From contig JAHHQV010000028.1 in NCBI GenBank assembly GCA_020026175.1, forward strand, positions 1 through 32,932: a stretch of DNA of 32,932 bases, written 5' to 3'. Under the pieces are notes generated by a model that saw nothing but the letters and a program-made list of their open reading frames with translations, made no database searches and was not told the DNA's origin. Shown here piece by piece: positions 15,515 to 25,038 of the stretch. This DNA is from Phocaeicola sp. GTDB lineage: Bacteria; Bacteroidota; Bacteroidia; Bacteroidales; Bacteroidaceae. The number at the start of each line of letters is the position of its first letter. Position 1 is the stretch's first letter. The position numbers and the translations under genes are program-made.

Positions 15515-17848
15515 TCAGAAAGGATATCCTATGGCGAAGTGTATGCCCATACCATCCTTGAATTTAGGGATATTATAATATCCTTTCTTTTCTGTTTCAT
15601 AAGGTACGTGAAGTGCAATGCCCCAGTCAAGTCTTAGTACTAGAAAATCCATGTCATATCTGATACCGATACCTGTACCAAGTGCCAAACTGTCGAAAAA
15701 CTTGTTTAGTGTGAACTTTGCTCCTGGTCTTGCTGGGTCTTCCCTCAACAGCCATACATTACCTGCATCAAGGAAAGCCGCTCCGTTCAAGTTTCCGCCT
15801 GCAAAGTTAGACAATAATCGGAATCTATACTCAAGATTTGCTTCAAGTTTTATATCTCCAGTCTGGTCTATATACGAATAAGTGTTATCAGTAGCCGGTT
15901 TATATCTTCCTGGTCCTATGGAGCGTATGGTGAATGCACGTATACTGTTTGCACCTCCCACATAGAATTGTTCGCTATATGGTGCAATGGTTTTATTACC
16001 ATAAGCCCATATAATGCCTGCCATAGCTCTGAAAGACAGCTGGTGTTCGTCACTGAAGTATCTTGTGTTTCTTATTTCAGAAGAATATTTCAAGAACTGA
16101 GCGAATGGGTTTCCCAAAAGTTCCTTGTTCTTTTCTGAAAATTTATGTCCGAATGCGGCATATATCAAAGACGTAACATTACCCGCAGAGGTAATAGAGT
16201 TTTCCCACCAGATTCTGTTTTTCTTCTTCATATATGAATTGTCATATGTAAAAGTATATGTCAATGATGGTATGAACTGGTCGTCAAGACTATAAAACAA
16301 AACTGGGTTCTGGTTTGCAATAGAGTCAAATTCAGAAGTCCTTCTTTGAAGAGTGTTGAAACTCAAGTTGATGGGAGTGACTGTATGTTTCATGCTTCGT
16401 CTAGGCTGGAAACTATACGAAATATTACCTCCAAATGAAAGCATCTTGAAATATCTTGCTCTGTTCAGCTGTTCTGCATAAACCTTGAAGTTGGTATGCG
16501 ATGGGAATCTGAAAGGGTCTATCTTGTTTTTAACCCATGGCAGGATAAGCCTGGGAAATTCAAGAGATAATGACGCCCCCAGTTCGTATGAGTTCATTAC
16601 CGAGCTTTTGCCCTCTACGGTAGAACTGGTCTGCCATTCGTAGGAGCCTTTCAGCTCAAGGTTGAGTGATGCCCCCATACGCATGAAGTTTCTTTTCGAC
16701 AAGTTGAATTTAGCTCCCGGACCTGTTTGTTTGGTATCTTTTGTAGTCAGGTTGAATGAAAGTTCACTGTCATAAGGGAGGTCGAACATAGAGTTCACTT
16801 CAATATCTATTGTATCGGTATTTTCCCTTGGAACATATTTGAATTCGCTGAATTTGAATACTCCAAGTCTTGCCAGTGCCTCTTGAGTATAATCCTGTTT
16901 TATTTGAGAGAAAGGTTCTCCGCTTCTATATAAGAATCTTTTTCTCAGCACACCATATTTGATGGCAGTCTTTTTCCCGAAATAGTTTACCTTGAAGTCT
17001 ATAGCCTTTATAGAGTCGGTAGGCTGTTCTCCGTCGTATCCTATCAGGTTTACAGTAGTATGTCCGATATAGTATCTTGTTTTAGCATTTTCAGGAATAT
17101 CAGTTCTTGGTATAACCTTTAATGATACATATCCCGAACGTATCAACGTATCGGCAAGAAAAGTTATATATTCGTTTCTTGCAAAGTGATAACCGTTGTT
17201 TTTCAGCAAAGTTATTATTCTGGCCTTTTCATCATTTAGCTTTGTCACATCAAAGTTTTCGCCATGTCTGATAAGTTGCGCATTGATGTTCTTTTTTATA
17301 ATAGAATCGGCATATCCTGAGAAACCTTCGTACATTACAGTATCAATCAGATAAGGTCTTCCCATATCAATATCGTAAGTTATTTTTGCCTTTCTTGGAT
17401 TCTTTGCATTGTCTATTTTATATGTCACATTTCCGTTGAAGTATCCGTAGTCTTTCAACAGGTTTGTAGCAATTTTTGTTCTGGTATTAGGGTTTACCGA
17501 AGACAACAGTACAGGTTCTGCTGCCAGTTTCTTGTAAATCCAGTGGCCGAATCCTTTTTCATATTTCTGGAATCCGTTATATATCCAAAGTCCGAAAGGA
17601 AACGGAATTCTATATTGCGAGCTTCCGAAGAAAGAGTTGTTTGGTGCCATGCTAAGTGCAGCTGTAGCCTCCTCTATAGCTTTTACTCCATCATCTTCCG
17701 GGTTCTTGTTGTTGATGTTTATATTCTTGATACCCGTATAAAGCACTTCTCCTTCGGGCAGATGTTTTGTTGTAGAACATGAGCCTAAAAGAAATATAGA
17801 TATTACAACTATGTATAAACTATTTAACCTCATCTTTGTTGCTTTCAT
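15515..17848 (-). CDS. tamL: TamL: lipidated TamA-like Omp85 outer-membrane protein
   Basis: The 777-residue protein is an Omp85-family outer-membrane assembly factor with a lipoprotein signal (FLLGSC, Cys24 from the 17848 start). Lipidated TamA relatives paired with TamB are the Bacteroidota variant called TamL. POTRA-like segments occupy about 35-350 (IKNININNKN, TVMYEGFSGYADSIIKK, VNLIGYDGEQ). The C-terminal 16-strand barrel region runs to the final Phe. The Omp85 loop-6 signature is present as IRAF (636-639; usual form (V/I)RG(F/Y)), so Ala replaces Gly. The gene overlaps the tamB stop. An alternative ATG at 17833 (MRLNSLYIVV) would give a shorter, equally good lipoprotein signal and a 14-base overlap. 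It is second in the minus-strand run. Confidence 0.92.
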   Translation of the reverse strand: MKATKMRLNSLYIVVISIFLLGSCSTTKHLPEGEVLYTGIKNININNKNPEDDGVKAIEEATAALSMAPNNSFFGSSQYRIPFPFGLWIYNGFQKYEKGFGHWIYKKLAAEPVLLSSVNPNTRTKIATNLLKDYGYFNGNVTYKIDNAKNPRKAKITYDIDMGRPYLIDTVMYEGFSGYADSIIKKNINAQLIRHGENFDVTKLNDEKARIITLLKNNGYHFARNEYITFLADTLIRSGYVSLKVIPRTDIPENAKTRYYIGHTTVNLIGYDGEQPTDSIKAIDFKVNYFGKKTAIKYGVLRKRFLYRSGEPFSQIKQDYTQEALARLGVFKFSEFKYVPRENTDTIDIEVNSMFDLPYDSELSFNLTTKDTKQTGPGAKFNLSKRNFMRMGASLNLELKGSYEWQTSSTVEGKSSVMNSYELGASLSLEFPRLILPWVKNKIDPFRFPSHTNFKVYAEQLNRARYFKMLSFGGNISYSFQPRRSMKHTVTPINLSFNTLQRRTSEFDSIANQNPVLFYSLDDQFIPSLTYTFTYDNSYMKKKNRIWWENSITSAGNVTSLIYAAFGHKFSEKNKELLGNPFAQFLKYSSEIRNTRYFSDEHQLSFRAMAGIIWAYGNKTIAPYSEQFYVGGANSIRAFTIRSIGPGRYKPATDNTYSYIDQTGDIKLEANLEYRFRLLSNFAGGNLNGAAFLDAGNVWLLREDPARPGAKFTLNKFFDSLALGTGIGIRYDMDFLVLRLDWGIALHVPYETEKKGYYNIPKFKDGMGIHFAIGYPF

Positions 17849-20800
17849 TTTTTTCTGTATCTTCTGTCTTAACTTTTTTTCTTCTGAAAATAAACAATTC
17901 TCCTAAACGGCTTACTTTTTTTCTCAATATAATACCAGCACCGGTTTCGGTTACTTCTCCTTCAAGGATGTTTGCGTATTTCTTGTCGTGAAACAACTGT
18001 ATATATCTTGTACCGCTATTGTCAAGTCTGTACTCTATTGATATATTATCGATGAACGATTCGTTTTTAACTGCGGCACTACCTGTCGATATTTTACCTC
18101 CTATCACAACCCTGAACCTGTTGTTCCAGAATCGTTTGGCAAACTGGAAGTTGTAATCAGTTCTGGTGTCACCGGTTTCGGTAGCATTGGTAGTTTCCAT
18201 TCCAAGATTTATGTCGAGTGCATTTTTTGCAAGATTTCCAGCAATCTTGTTAACCTGTCCTTGAAGGAATGAGTTGAGAGTGCTGTTTGCATCCATTTTC
18301 CCTTTCGAGTTTTCCGACATATACATTCCTGTAGCAAGCATTGTAATGGCAGTCTTGTTTTTCTCGGAAGGAGACATTGCCGCAAGTTCGTTCTGCATAC
18401 TTCCATCTTCTGGTGCTTCAAGCGTAAATGCAAATCCTAAGTTTTCAAGTCTGTTTGTAATACTTACTCCCACATCAAAGGTCACCATTCTCTGATTCTG
18501 ATTTTCCTGTGCCACCGATGCCCTTACTCTTTCGTATGCGTTTATATTCAGGTTAGGGTTCATTACATTTCCCGTCCATTCTATAAAACTGCCTTCTTTT
18601 ATGTTAAATGTCTTGGCCGATATTATAGGAAGTTCATATTTCATCTTACCGTTAGTAAGCGAATATCTACCGTTCAGCAGCATATTACCGTCAGGTGTAT
18701 ATTGGAATGCAAGGTCACCTCCACCTTCAACGTGCATATAGTTGCTTCCGTCTTCGTTTATATCTACTTTACACTGTACAGCCTGGTCTATATGCAAGTT
18801 CATAAGCATATCTATACCAAATACCGAAATAGGGCTTATAGCCTTTTTCTTGGTAGAAGTAGTATCGCTGAAGTTTACAAATGTAACAGTCTCGCTCAGT
18901 CGGTCTTCTACAGTGAGTGGCGAATCTTTCAGCACATATGTGAAGTCGCTTGTTCCCAATATATTTGCATTACCTCTAACCGAAATGTTGTTGGTATTGC
19001 CTTTGATGCTAGTATCCAAGTCGATATACATTTTGCCGTATACCAGTGATTCCTTACTTTTTTTACCGTTGAAAAGCTCAAAGTTTCTGGCACCCATACG
19101 CAGGTTCATATACATGTTTCCCATATTCGAGAAATCAATGTTCCCGTCTATCACATATGGATTCTTTCCCTTTGAGAAAATTCTGTATTTATCAAACACC
19201 AGCTTGTTGTTTGTCACCGTAATAGGCTTGTTCTCAAATCTTAGGTTCATCGAAGCCATAGGTATAAATACATTCACATCATCCATATTCAGGCTTCCGT
19301 TTATTACCGGACTGGCCGACGAGCCGTTTATTTGCATATTGCCTTCTGCAAAACCCTTTACTCTTGCAAGTTCTTTGGGCGTGAATGCATTTGCTATTTC
19401 AAGCGGGAAGTGTATCAAAGCCATATTGGCATCCAGTTTGTCCGAAACATTCACATTGTCTGCCGACAGATACGAACCGCTCATTTCTATAACGGTTTCA
19501 TTATTCCTGTTTATGTATCCGTCAAGGTGGTGAGCACCGTTTTCTTTAGGCAGATATACAGCACTCATGTTCCAGTCTCCAAGTGGTTGCTTGTTGTATG
19601 CCAATTTTTTTAGCCCCGTCTCTATGGCAGCCATAGGAGTTTCGTCTTTGTTTATTACAAGGTGTGCTTCAGCGTTTATATCACCGTCTACATCAGGCAT
19701 ATAAGGTATGATTCTTCTGAATTCACCTATATTCAGATTGTTTATAGCTACAGTAATGTCTTGTGCTACAGTCGAATCTGGTGTTGAGTATATTTTCAGT
19801 CCGGTAAGGTTCTTGTCATACAATGAAATGTTTGCATGAATCCTGCCTTTGTCGCTCAAATACATATAATTGTCTTTGTTCAAGAAGAAATTTCTGTACA
19901 CCAATATAGGATTTTCCGGTATTACGTGCATACTTATTCCATTTTTCTGCAATATACTTTTCAGTCCAATCAAGGCTCCTGTTTCTTTTTTATCGTTTTC
20001 ATATTTCACCAGAAACTCTATATCGCTGCTTTGTATCTTTCCATTCAATGAAATGTCAAATCCGTCCTGTACTTTTGTTTTGTTTGCTATCACACCTCCT
20101 TTCAGAGCAATCATAGAAGGTGCCTGTCTGGAGTCAAAGTATATAGTATCCAGCAGAAGACTGTCTGTACTGAACTTATGCAAATAAGCATATCCGTTGA
20201 AACCATCTTTCGATGATGTGGTGAATTTTGTCAATAGCTTGTTGAATCGGATATTTTTTGTTTCAAGAATATTGGCAAATGGATTGTCGTCTTTTGCAGA
20301 CAATCTCAGCTCCATGTCGGGCATAAGCGACTTTATAGAGTCAAGGTTTATAGACCTTTTCTCCCATTGCTTGGCTGCCAGTTCGCTTATTCTTGTAAAG
20401 CTGTCCAGCACCTTGTCCAAGCTGTTGCCTGTTTTCAGAAGCATGGTCATGTCGCCCGAGTTTATATAGCCCATCAGAGAGTCGGGAGCCATAAACACTC
20501 CCATATTCAGAGCCTTGGCCGGAATTGTCTTTTGCGGAGTGACGAATCTGATGTTGTTTACAGAAGTCCTTACCACATGGTTGTTGTTCATATCAGTAGA
20601 TGCATCTGCATCAATTTTTCCGGATATTTTCAGCTTAGAGTCTGATATACCCATTGCATATAGGTCAAACCTCTTGATATTTGTTTCAAGGCTGGCCTTT
20701 ATCTTTTCCGGCAGGATATTTGCGTTTATTATGGCATCTATATCCATCACATTGTCATTCACCTTCAGTTCGGCCTTTGCATTTTGTTTGTCCATGTTTG

Positions 20801-22427
20801 CATTGAGCCTAATACCAGAGTAAAAGTTCTTTGCATATTGGAAATGTGAAATAGATGCGTTGGCTTCCAGTTTCGTTTCGGGAGAGAAGAAATCGAAACC
20901 CTTGCCTTCGGCCTCAATCTTTGCAGTAAGGTCGAACAGCGAATCGGCAGGCATAAAGTTATGCAGGTTGAATTCATTGATATTCAATTTTGCATAATAA
21001 GTTTCTGCTCTTGATAACATTCTTGCCTTCAAGTCTATTTTTCCTGTCCCTTGCGACAAAGTCAATTCGCTGTTGATGCTGTCTTTTACCATGCCGGCAT
21101 TTCCACTTATAGTAAAGTCGGAAGGTATGATGGTTGTACCCAATATTGACCTTAAGAATCTTGTGTCGGGAAATTCGACATTCATTTTAAATCGGGCTTC
21201 AATATTGGTACTGTCCATTGCATTGTTTACATATCCGTCCGATACAAATTTTATATGTTCAGGTATTCCCATGCTCAAGTTTGTGAGGTTCAGCGAGTTC
21301 AGACTTCCGTCTATTCCGGCGCGCAACTGTAGTGGCACAGAAGGATAGTCTTTCTTGAATTGCTCAGGAAGGTCTGGCATTAATTTCAGCAAGTCGTTTT
21401 TGCCGATATCTGCAATAAGTCTGGCACTGATGCTGCCGTCATTGTTTATTTCCGATATGTTGAAGTTTGCCGTTGCATTAAGCGATATATACGAGTCGAG
21501 AGTCTTTATTTCTATACCTGGAATTGAAATTTTTTCATCCGAGGTAAGCAGTTTGCCTTTTGTAGATACGACTTCCAACCCCGAACGCTCCTTCATCAGA
21601 AACTTGTTTATGTTTGCCTCAATTCTGTTCCCTTGGTAGTACACAGAGTCCAGTCTGATATTGATGTCGGTAATGTTTATATGAGACGGGTCGAACCCTT
21701 TCATAGGTTCAGAGTTTCCTGTATTGTATTCCGCTTTAGAGTTGATAATGTTTAATTTGCTTAACGAATATTCCTCCTTGTGCAGGTCTGCCATAGCATT
21801 TTTTATCACAGCCTTACCAAAATACAATTTTGTATCCATGCTGTCAATGGGCATGTCAAGCCTTAGGCTTACATTTTCCATATTAGCCTTTTCCAGCAAA
21901 ATTTTCCAGTATAGCGGCTCGCTGGCAGTAGTGTCTGTTGCAGTAGTGTCTGTCATACATATATCAATGTCGGCATCTTTTATATCGATGTCGTTTATAG
22001 TTGCAGTTTCCGGACTAAGAGCAACTCCATGCGAAGCCAGGGTAAACTTACCTAGTTTGCCTTTCAGTTTCATTCCCTCTATAATGTCTAGGGTATTTAC
22101 ATCTGCATTGTTCAGTTCCAGCGCATCAACTTCCACTTGCTTCTTGAAAAGAGGCTTCATCTGTATCTTTACGGTAAGTTTTTCTACGTTCAATACCGTG
22201 TCCTGTTCGTTTACTACAGAAGTGTTGTGTACGACAAGGTCAAGTGGAAAAGATAGACTGATTCTTTCTATATTGATATTCATACCTGTAGCGTCGGAAG
22301 CCATATCTGTAGCCTTTCTCACTATGAAATTTTGTATAGGAGGTATATATATCAGAATAGATACTATTATGAATAAAGTAATAGGGATAGCAATAACTAT
22401 TCCACTCCATTTTATGAACTTTTTCAT
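17820..22427 (-). CDS. tamB: TamB-like translocation and assembly module protein (DUF490)
   Basis: This 1535-residue protein is anchored in the inner membrane by one N-terminal segment (about 9-29, IVIAIPITLFIIVSILIYIP) and would span the periplasm. The long body is repetitive beta-structure with AsmA/TamB-like segments (MNINIERISLSFPLDLVVHN near 48-67, ADVNTLDI, GDINAEAHLVI). The C-terminal DUF490 region runs about 1150-1480 (LRFENKPITVTNNKLVFDKY, LEAPEDGSMQNELAAMSPSEKN). In established families TamB works with a TamA/TamL partner in outer-membrane protein insertion or lipid transport. The partner gene overlaps its 3' end here, strongly supporting the assignment. The length is normal for TamB. 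It is the first gene of the seven-gene minus-strand run. No convincing consensus promoter was found upstream in 22428-22557. Confidence 0.93.
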   Translation of the reverse strand: MKKFIKWSGIVIAIPITLFIIVSILIYIPPIQNFIVRKATDMASDATGMNINIERISLSFPLDLVVHNTSVVNEQDTVLNVEKLTVKIQMKPLFKKQVEVDALELNNADVNTLDIIEGMKLKGKLGKFTLASHGVALSPETATINDIDIKDADIDICMTDTTATDTTASEPLYWKILLEKANMENVSLRLDMPIDSMDTKLYFGKAVIKNAMADLHKEEYSLSKLNIINSKAEYNTGNSEPMKGFDPSHINITDINIRLDSVYYQGNRIEANINKFLMKERSGLEVVSTKGKLLTSDEKISIPGIEIKTLDSYISLNATANFNISEINNDGSISARLIADIGKNDLLKLMPDLPEQFKKDYPSVPLQLRAGIDGSLNSLNLTNLSMGIPEHIKFVSDGYVNNAMDSTNIEARFKMNVEFPDTRFLRSILGTTIIPSDFTISGNAGMVKDSINSELTLSQGTGKIDLKARMLSRAETYYAKLNINEFNLHNFMPADSLFDLTAKIEAEGKGFDFFSPETKLEANASISHFQYAKNFYSGIRLNANMDKQNAKAELKVNDNVMDIDAIINANILPEKIKASLETNIKRFDLYAMGISDSKLKISGKIDADASTDMNNNHVVRTSVNNIRFVTPQKTIPAKALNMGVFMAPDSLMGYINSGDMTMLLKTGNSLDKVLDSFTRISELAAKQWEKRSINLDSIKSLMPDMELRLSAKDDNPFANILETKNIRFNKLLTKFTTSSKDGFNGYAYLHKFSTDSLLLDTIYFDSRQAPSMIALKGGVIANKTKVQDGFDISLNGKIQSSDIEFLVKYENDKKETGALIGLKSILQKNGISMHVIPENPILVYRNFFLNKDNYMYLSDKGRIHANISLYDKNLTGLKIYSTPDSTVAQDITVAINNLNIGEFRRIIPYMPDVDGDINAEAHLVINKDETPMAAIETGLKKLAYNKQPLGDWNMSAVYLPKENGAHHLDGYINRNNETVIEMSGSYLSADNVNVSDKLDANMALIHFPLEIANAFTPKELARVKGFAEGNMQINGSSASPVINGSLNMDDVNVFIPMASMNLRFENKPITVTNNKLVFDKYRIFSKGKNPYVIDGNIDFSNMGNMYMNLRMGARNFELFNGKKSKESLVYGKMYIDLDTSIKGNTNNISVRGNANILGTSDFTYVLKDSPLTVEDRLSETVTFVNFSDTTSTKKKAISPISVFGIDMLMNLHIDQAVQCKVDINEDGSNYMHVEGGGDLAFQYTPDGNMLLNGRYSLTNGKMKYELPIISAKTFNIKEGSFIEWTGNVMNPNLNINAYERVRASVAQENQNQRMVTFDVGVSITNRLENLGFAFTLEAPEDGSMQNELAAMSPSEKNKTAITMLATGMYMSENSKGKMDANSTLNSFLQGQVNKIAGNLAKNALDINLGMETTNATETGDTRTDYNFQFAKRFWNNRFRVVIGGKISTGSAAVKNESFIDNISIEYRLDNSGTRYIQLFHDKKYANILEGEVTETGAGIILRKKVSRLGELFIFRRKKVKTEDTEKNESNKDEVK

Positions 22428-22521
22428 ATCTAATTTTCGTTTTTAATCTTGCGAATATATAAAAAAATAAGCTAAGATGGATATAATTTAGTAAAGAAGT
22501 CTTTCTTTTGTTAGAAATATC

Positions 22522-22529
22522 TATCTTTG
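22522..22529 (+). promoter_or_regulatory. -7 element of the nucleotidyltransferase promoter
   Basis: TATCTTTG matches TAnnTTTG 28 bases upstream of the start codon, so initiation near 22536 would give a short leader. No TTG lies 19-21 bases upstream, so the -33 half is degenerate. The gap is divergent with tamB. Confidence 0.5.
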
Positions 22530-22557
22530 TGCAGTTACTAACTTTTAAATATAACTT

Positions 22558-23463
22558 ATGAAACCAACTTTATTTGTATTAGCTGCTGGTATGGGTAGCC
22601 GTTACGGTGGTCTTAAGCAGCTAGACGGACTAGGTCCTAACGGTGAAACTATCATGGATTATTCAATATTTGATGCTATTCGTGGCGGTTTCGGAAAAAT
22701 CGTTTTTGTTATCCGCAAAGATTTCGAAGAAGATTTTCGCAAGATAGTTTTAAGCAAGTATGAAAATCATATCCCTGTAGAGGTGGTATTTCAGGCACTA
22801 GACAATCTTCCTGCCGGTTATACTTGTCCTGAAGACCGTGTTAAACCATGGGGAACAAATCATGCTGTGTTGATGGGAAAAGATGTTATCAAAGAACCTT
22901 TTGCTGTTATCAATGCCGATGATTTCTACGGAAGAGACAGCTTTGCAGTTTTGGGCAAGTACCTGTCAGAACTTCCTGAAGGATCGGTAAATAAATATAG
23001 CATGGTAGGTTTCCGTGTAGGTAACACTTTGTCCGAAAGCGGTTCGGTAGCTCGTGGAGTATGCTCGGCAGATGCCGAAGGTGACTTGGCTACTGTTGTA
23101 GAACGTACTGAAATAATGCGTATCAACGGAGTTGTAAGCTACAAGGACGAAAACGGCGAATGGGTAGGTATTGAAGACAATACTCCTGTTTCAATGAATA
23201 TGTGGGGATTTACTCCTGATTACTTTAAATATTCTGAAGAATACTTTACTGAATTCCTCGATGCTAACAAGGAAAACCTCAAGGCTGAATACTTCATTCC
23301 ATTGATGGTTAACAAACTTGTTAATGAAAAGACAGCTTCTGTCAAAATTCTTGATACTACATCAAAATGGTTTGGTGTGACTTATGCTGCCGACCGTCAG
23401 AGTGTGGTCGACAAGATTCAGACATTGGTTGATGCAGGCGAATACCCTTCTAAATTGTTCTGA
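22558..23463 (+). CDS. Sugar-phosphate nucleotidyltransferase
   Basis: The 301-residue cytosolic enzyme has the pyrophosphorylase signature near its start: LAAGMGSRYGGLKQL (8-22), with the nucleotide loop G11-x-G13-x-R15 and Lys20. GTNHAV (99-104) and INADDFYG (118-125, with Asp121/Asp122 as probable metal ligands) follow. It would join a nucleoside triphosphate to a sugar phosphate to make an activated sugar for polysaccharide or cell-surface glycan synthesis. The base (UTP, dTTP or other) and the sugar cannot be read from these motifs. It is a stand-alone transcription unit, with a promoter element just upstream and a strong terminator just downstream, divergent from tamB. Confidence 0.9.
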   Translation: MKPTLFVLAAGMGSRYGGLKQLDGLGPNGETIMDYSIFDAIRGGFGKIVFVIRKDFEEDFRKIVLSKYENHIPVEVVFQALDNLPAGYTCPEDRVKPWGTNHAVLMGKDVIKEPFAVINADDFYGRDSFAVLGKYLSELPEGSVNKYSMVGFRVGNTLSESGSVARGVCSADAEGDLATVVERTEIMRINGVVSYKDENGEWVGIEDNTPVSMNMWGFTPDYFKYSEEYFTEFLDANKENLKAEYFIPLMVNKLVNEKTASVKILDTTSKWFGVTYAADRQSVVDKIQTLVDAGEYPSKLF

Positions 23464-23497
23464 TTTCTATCATCAATATAATACAGATATTTTAAAG

Positions 23498-23541
23498 AAA
23501 CGGATTGCAATTGCCTTTAGCTGTTGTAATCCGTTTTTTTT
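23498..23541 (+). terminator. Rho-independent terminator after the nucleotidyltransferase gene
   Basis: AAACGGATTGCAA (23498-23510) pairs with TTGTAATCCGTTT (23524-23536), 13 bp with one G-T pair. A run of eight T follows. It separates this gene from the CLC transporter gene, which starts at 23578. Confidence 0.9.
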
Positions 23542-23577
23542 CCCTTAGGTTATTTTCATAAGAGATATGAATGTAAA

Positions 23578-24855
23578 ATGAAGAAAATAATAAATATAGG
23601 ACAGACAGAGCAGATAACCATTCTAGGCTATCTGATTAAATGGATAATAATAGGTGCTTTGTCTGGTGCTGCCATAGGTTCTGCATCGGCTTTGCTGCTC
23701 GCTTCGCTCAATTGGGCTACAAATTATCGTGAAAGCCATTTGTGGATTATTGCATGTCTGCCTGTTGGTGGTTTTATAATAGGACTGATGTATCACTATT
23801 TGGCAGGAACGGCTGCAAAAGGCAATAACTTCCTTATCGAAGAAATTCATTCGTCAAGGAATGTCATACCGTTCAAGATGGCTCCTCTTGTGTATATAGG
23901 AACTGTCATCACACACCTTTTCGGAGGGTCGGCAGGACGTGAAGGTACCGGAGTACAGATGGGCGGTGCAATAGCCGACTTCATTTCCAGACTGCTTAAA
24001 ATGCACCCCTACGACAGGAAGACTATGGTGCAGATAGGTATAGGTGCGGGTTTTGCATCTATTTTTGGCACACCTCTTGCCGGTGCTGTTTTTGCACTTG
24101 AGGTGATAGTTGTGGGACGAATGAGATATGATGCAATACTTCCGGTGTTCATATCATCTTTCTTTGCTAATATGGCTTGTCATTATTGGGGTATAGAGCA
24201 TACGCATTATGTCATTTCACAGACTCCTGAACTGAGCCTACAGACATTGATGGTTGTGTTGGTGGCAAGTATATTTTTCGGATTGGCAGCTACAGCATTT
24301 TCGCGTCTTATAGTAGTATGGGGCAATATAGCAAAGAAATATATCAAGTATCCTCCGTTGCGTCCGTTTGTGGGTGGTATATGTATTGCCATCAGTGTCT
24401 ATGTATTGGGCACTACCAAATATATAGGATTGGGTGTACCTGTTATTGTCAGTTCATTCAGCGAACTGCAGATGTGGTATGATCCTCTTCTGAAAATAAT
24501 CCTCACAACATTCACCATAGGCTTTGGCTTCAAGGGAGGCGAGGTTACCCCTCTGTTCTTTGTAGGTGCAACATTGGGTAGTGCATTGTCGGTCATATTG
24601 CCGTTACACATTTCCATCTTGGCAGGTATAGGCTTTGTGGCAGTCTTTGCCGGAGCTACAAACACCCCCATTGCATGTATGATTATGGGTGTTGAATTGT
24701 TTGGAACAGGTTCGGCTGTATATATAGGCATCGCTTGTGTTACGGCATATCTGTTTTCGGGACATACCGGCATATATACAGCTCAGGTTATAGGTACTCC
24801 AAAGCATTTGAAATATTGGAAAGGCAGGAAAGGTAAAACAATACGACAGAATTAA
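23578..24855 (+). CDS. CLC-family anion transporter, probably fluoride/proton antiporter type
   Basis: The 425-residue membrane protein has about 10-12 hydrophobic segments and no C-terminal CBS domains. The CLC gating motif is GREGT (120-124, gate Glu122), where chloride-type CLCs have GREGP. In place of the chloride-binding GSGIP segment it has GNNFLIEEIH (82-91), and in the later half GGEVTPLF (320-327). Thr after GREG, Asn in the first anion loop, and Val-Thr-Pro-Leu-Phe are traits I know from the CLC-F fluoride/proton antiporters, so export of fluoride is the best guess over chloride. No fluoride riboswitch is recognisable in the 36 bases between the upstream terminator and the start codon. 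Single-gene unit. Confidence 0.88.
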   Translation: MKKIINIGQTEQITILGYLIKWIIIGALSGAAIGSASALLLASLNWATNYRESHLWIIACLPVGGFIIGLMYHYLAGTAAKGNNFLIEEIHSSRNVIPFKMAPLVYIGTVITHLFGGSAGREGTGVQMGGAIADFISRLLKMHPYDRKTMVQIGIGAGFASIFGTPLAGAVFALEVIVVGRMRYDAILPVFISSFFANMACHYWGIEHTHYVISQTPELSLQTLMVVLVASIFFGLAATAFSRLIVVWGNIAKKYIKYPPLRPFVGGICIAISVYVLGTTKYIGLGVPVIVSSFSELQMWYDPLLKIILTTFTIGFGFKGGEVTPLFFVGATLGSALSVILPLHISILAGIGFVAVFAGATNTPIACMIMGVELFGTGSAVYIGIACVTAYLFSGHTGIYTAQVIGTPKHLKYWKGRKGKTIRQN

Positions 24856-24925
24856 TGGGGTTATTACTGAAATAGTTTATTTTTGGGGCTTATAATGCAA
24901 TTCCCCTTTTATGGTTAAATTTATC

Positions 24926-24956
24926 TTGATATTGTCTTGATTTTTCACTATATTTG
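24926..24956 (+). promoter_or_regulatory. Promoter of the nitroreductase-pirin unit
   Basis: TTG (24926-24928), a 20-base spacer and TATATTTG (24949-24956) match the Bacteroidota consensus exactly. Transcription would start near 24963, giving a leader of about 75 bases. This also places the start of the nitroreductase at 25039 rather than at the open-frame edge 24973. Confidence 0.8.
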
Positions 24957-25038
24957 TAAACGTTACTTGTAATTGTTAATCAGTTTTATTGATTGCATAT
25001 ACATGTATATACTTTTGTGTAACTTAAAATTATTTGTT

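Noticed and set aside
21724..22446. Plus-strand open frame of 240 residues opposite the start of tamB
   Set aside because: Antisense shadow of TamB with low-complexity Ser/Phe content; no promoter and no recognisable domain.
22452..22459. Minus-strand TATATTCG as promoter of tamB
   Set aside because: One mismatch to TAnnTTTG and no TTG at the proper distance; too weak to list as a feature.
23542..23577. Fluoride riboswitch before the CLC gene
   Set aside because: The space after the terminator is only 36 bases, and the conserved riboswitch elements are not seen.
24973..25038. 22-residue N-terminal extension of the nitroreductase
   Set aside because: It begins about 10 bases after the predicted transcription start and is hydrophobic and Cys-rich, unlike this cytosolic family; ATG 25039 fits better.
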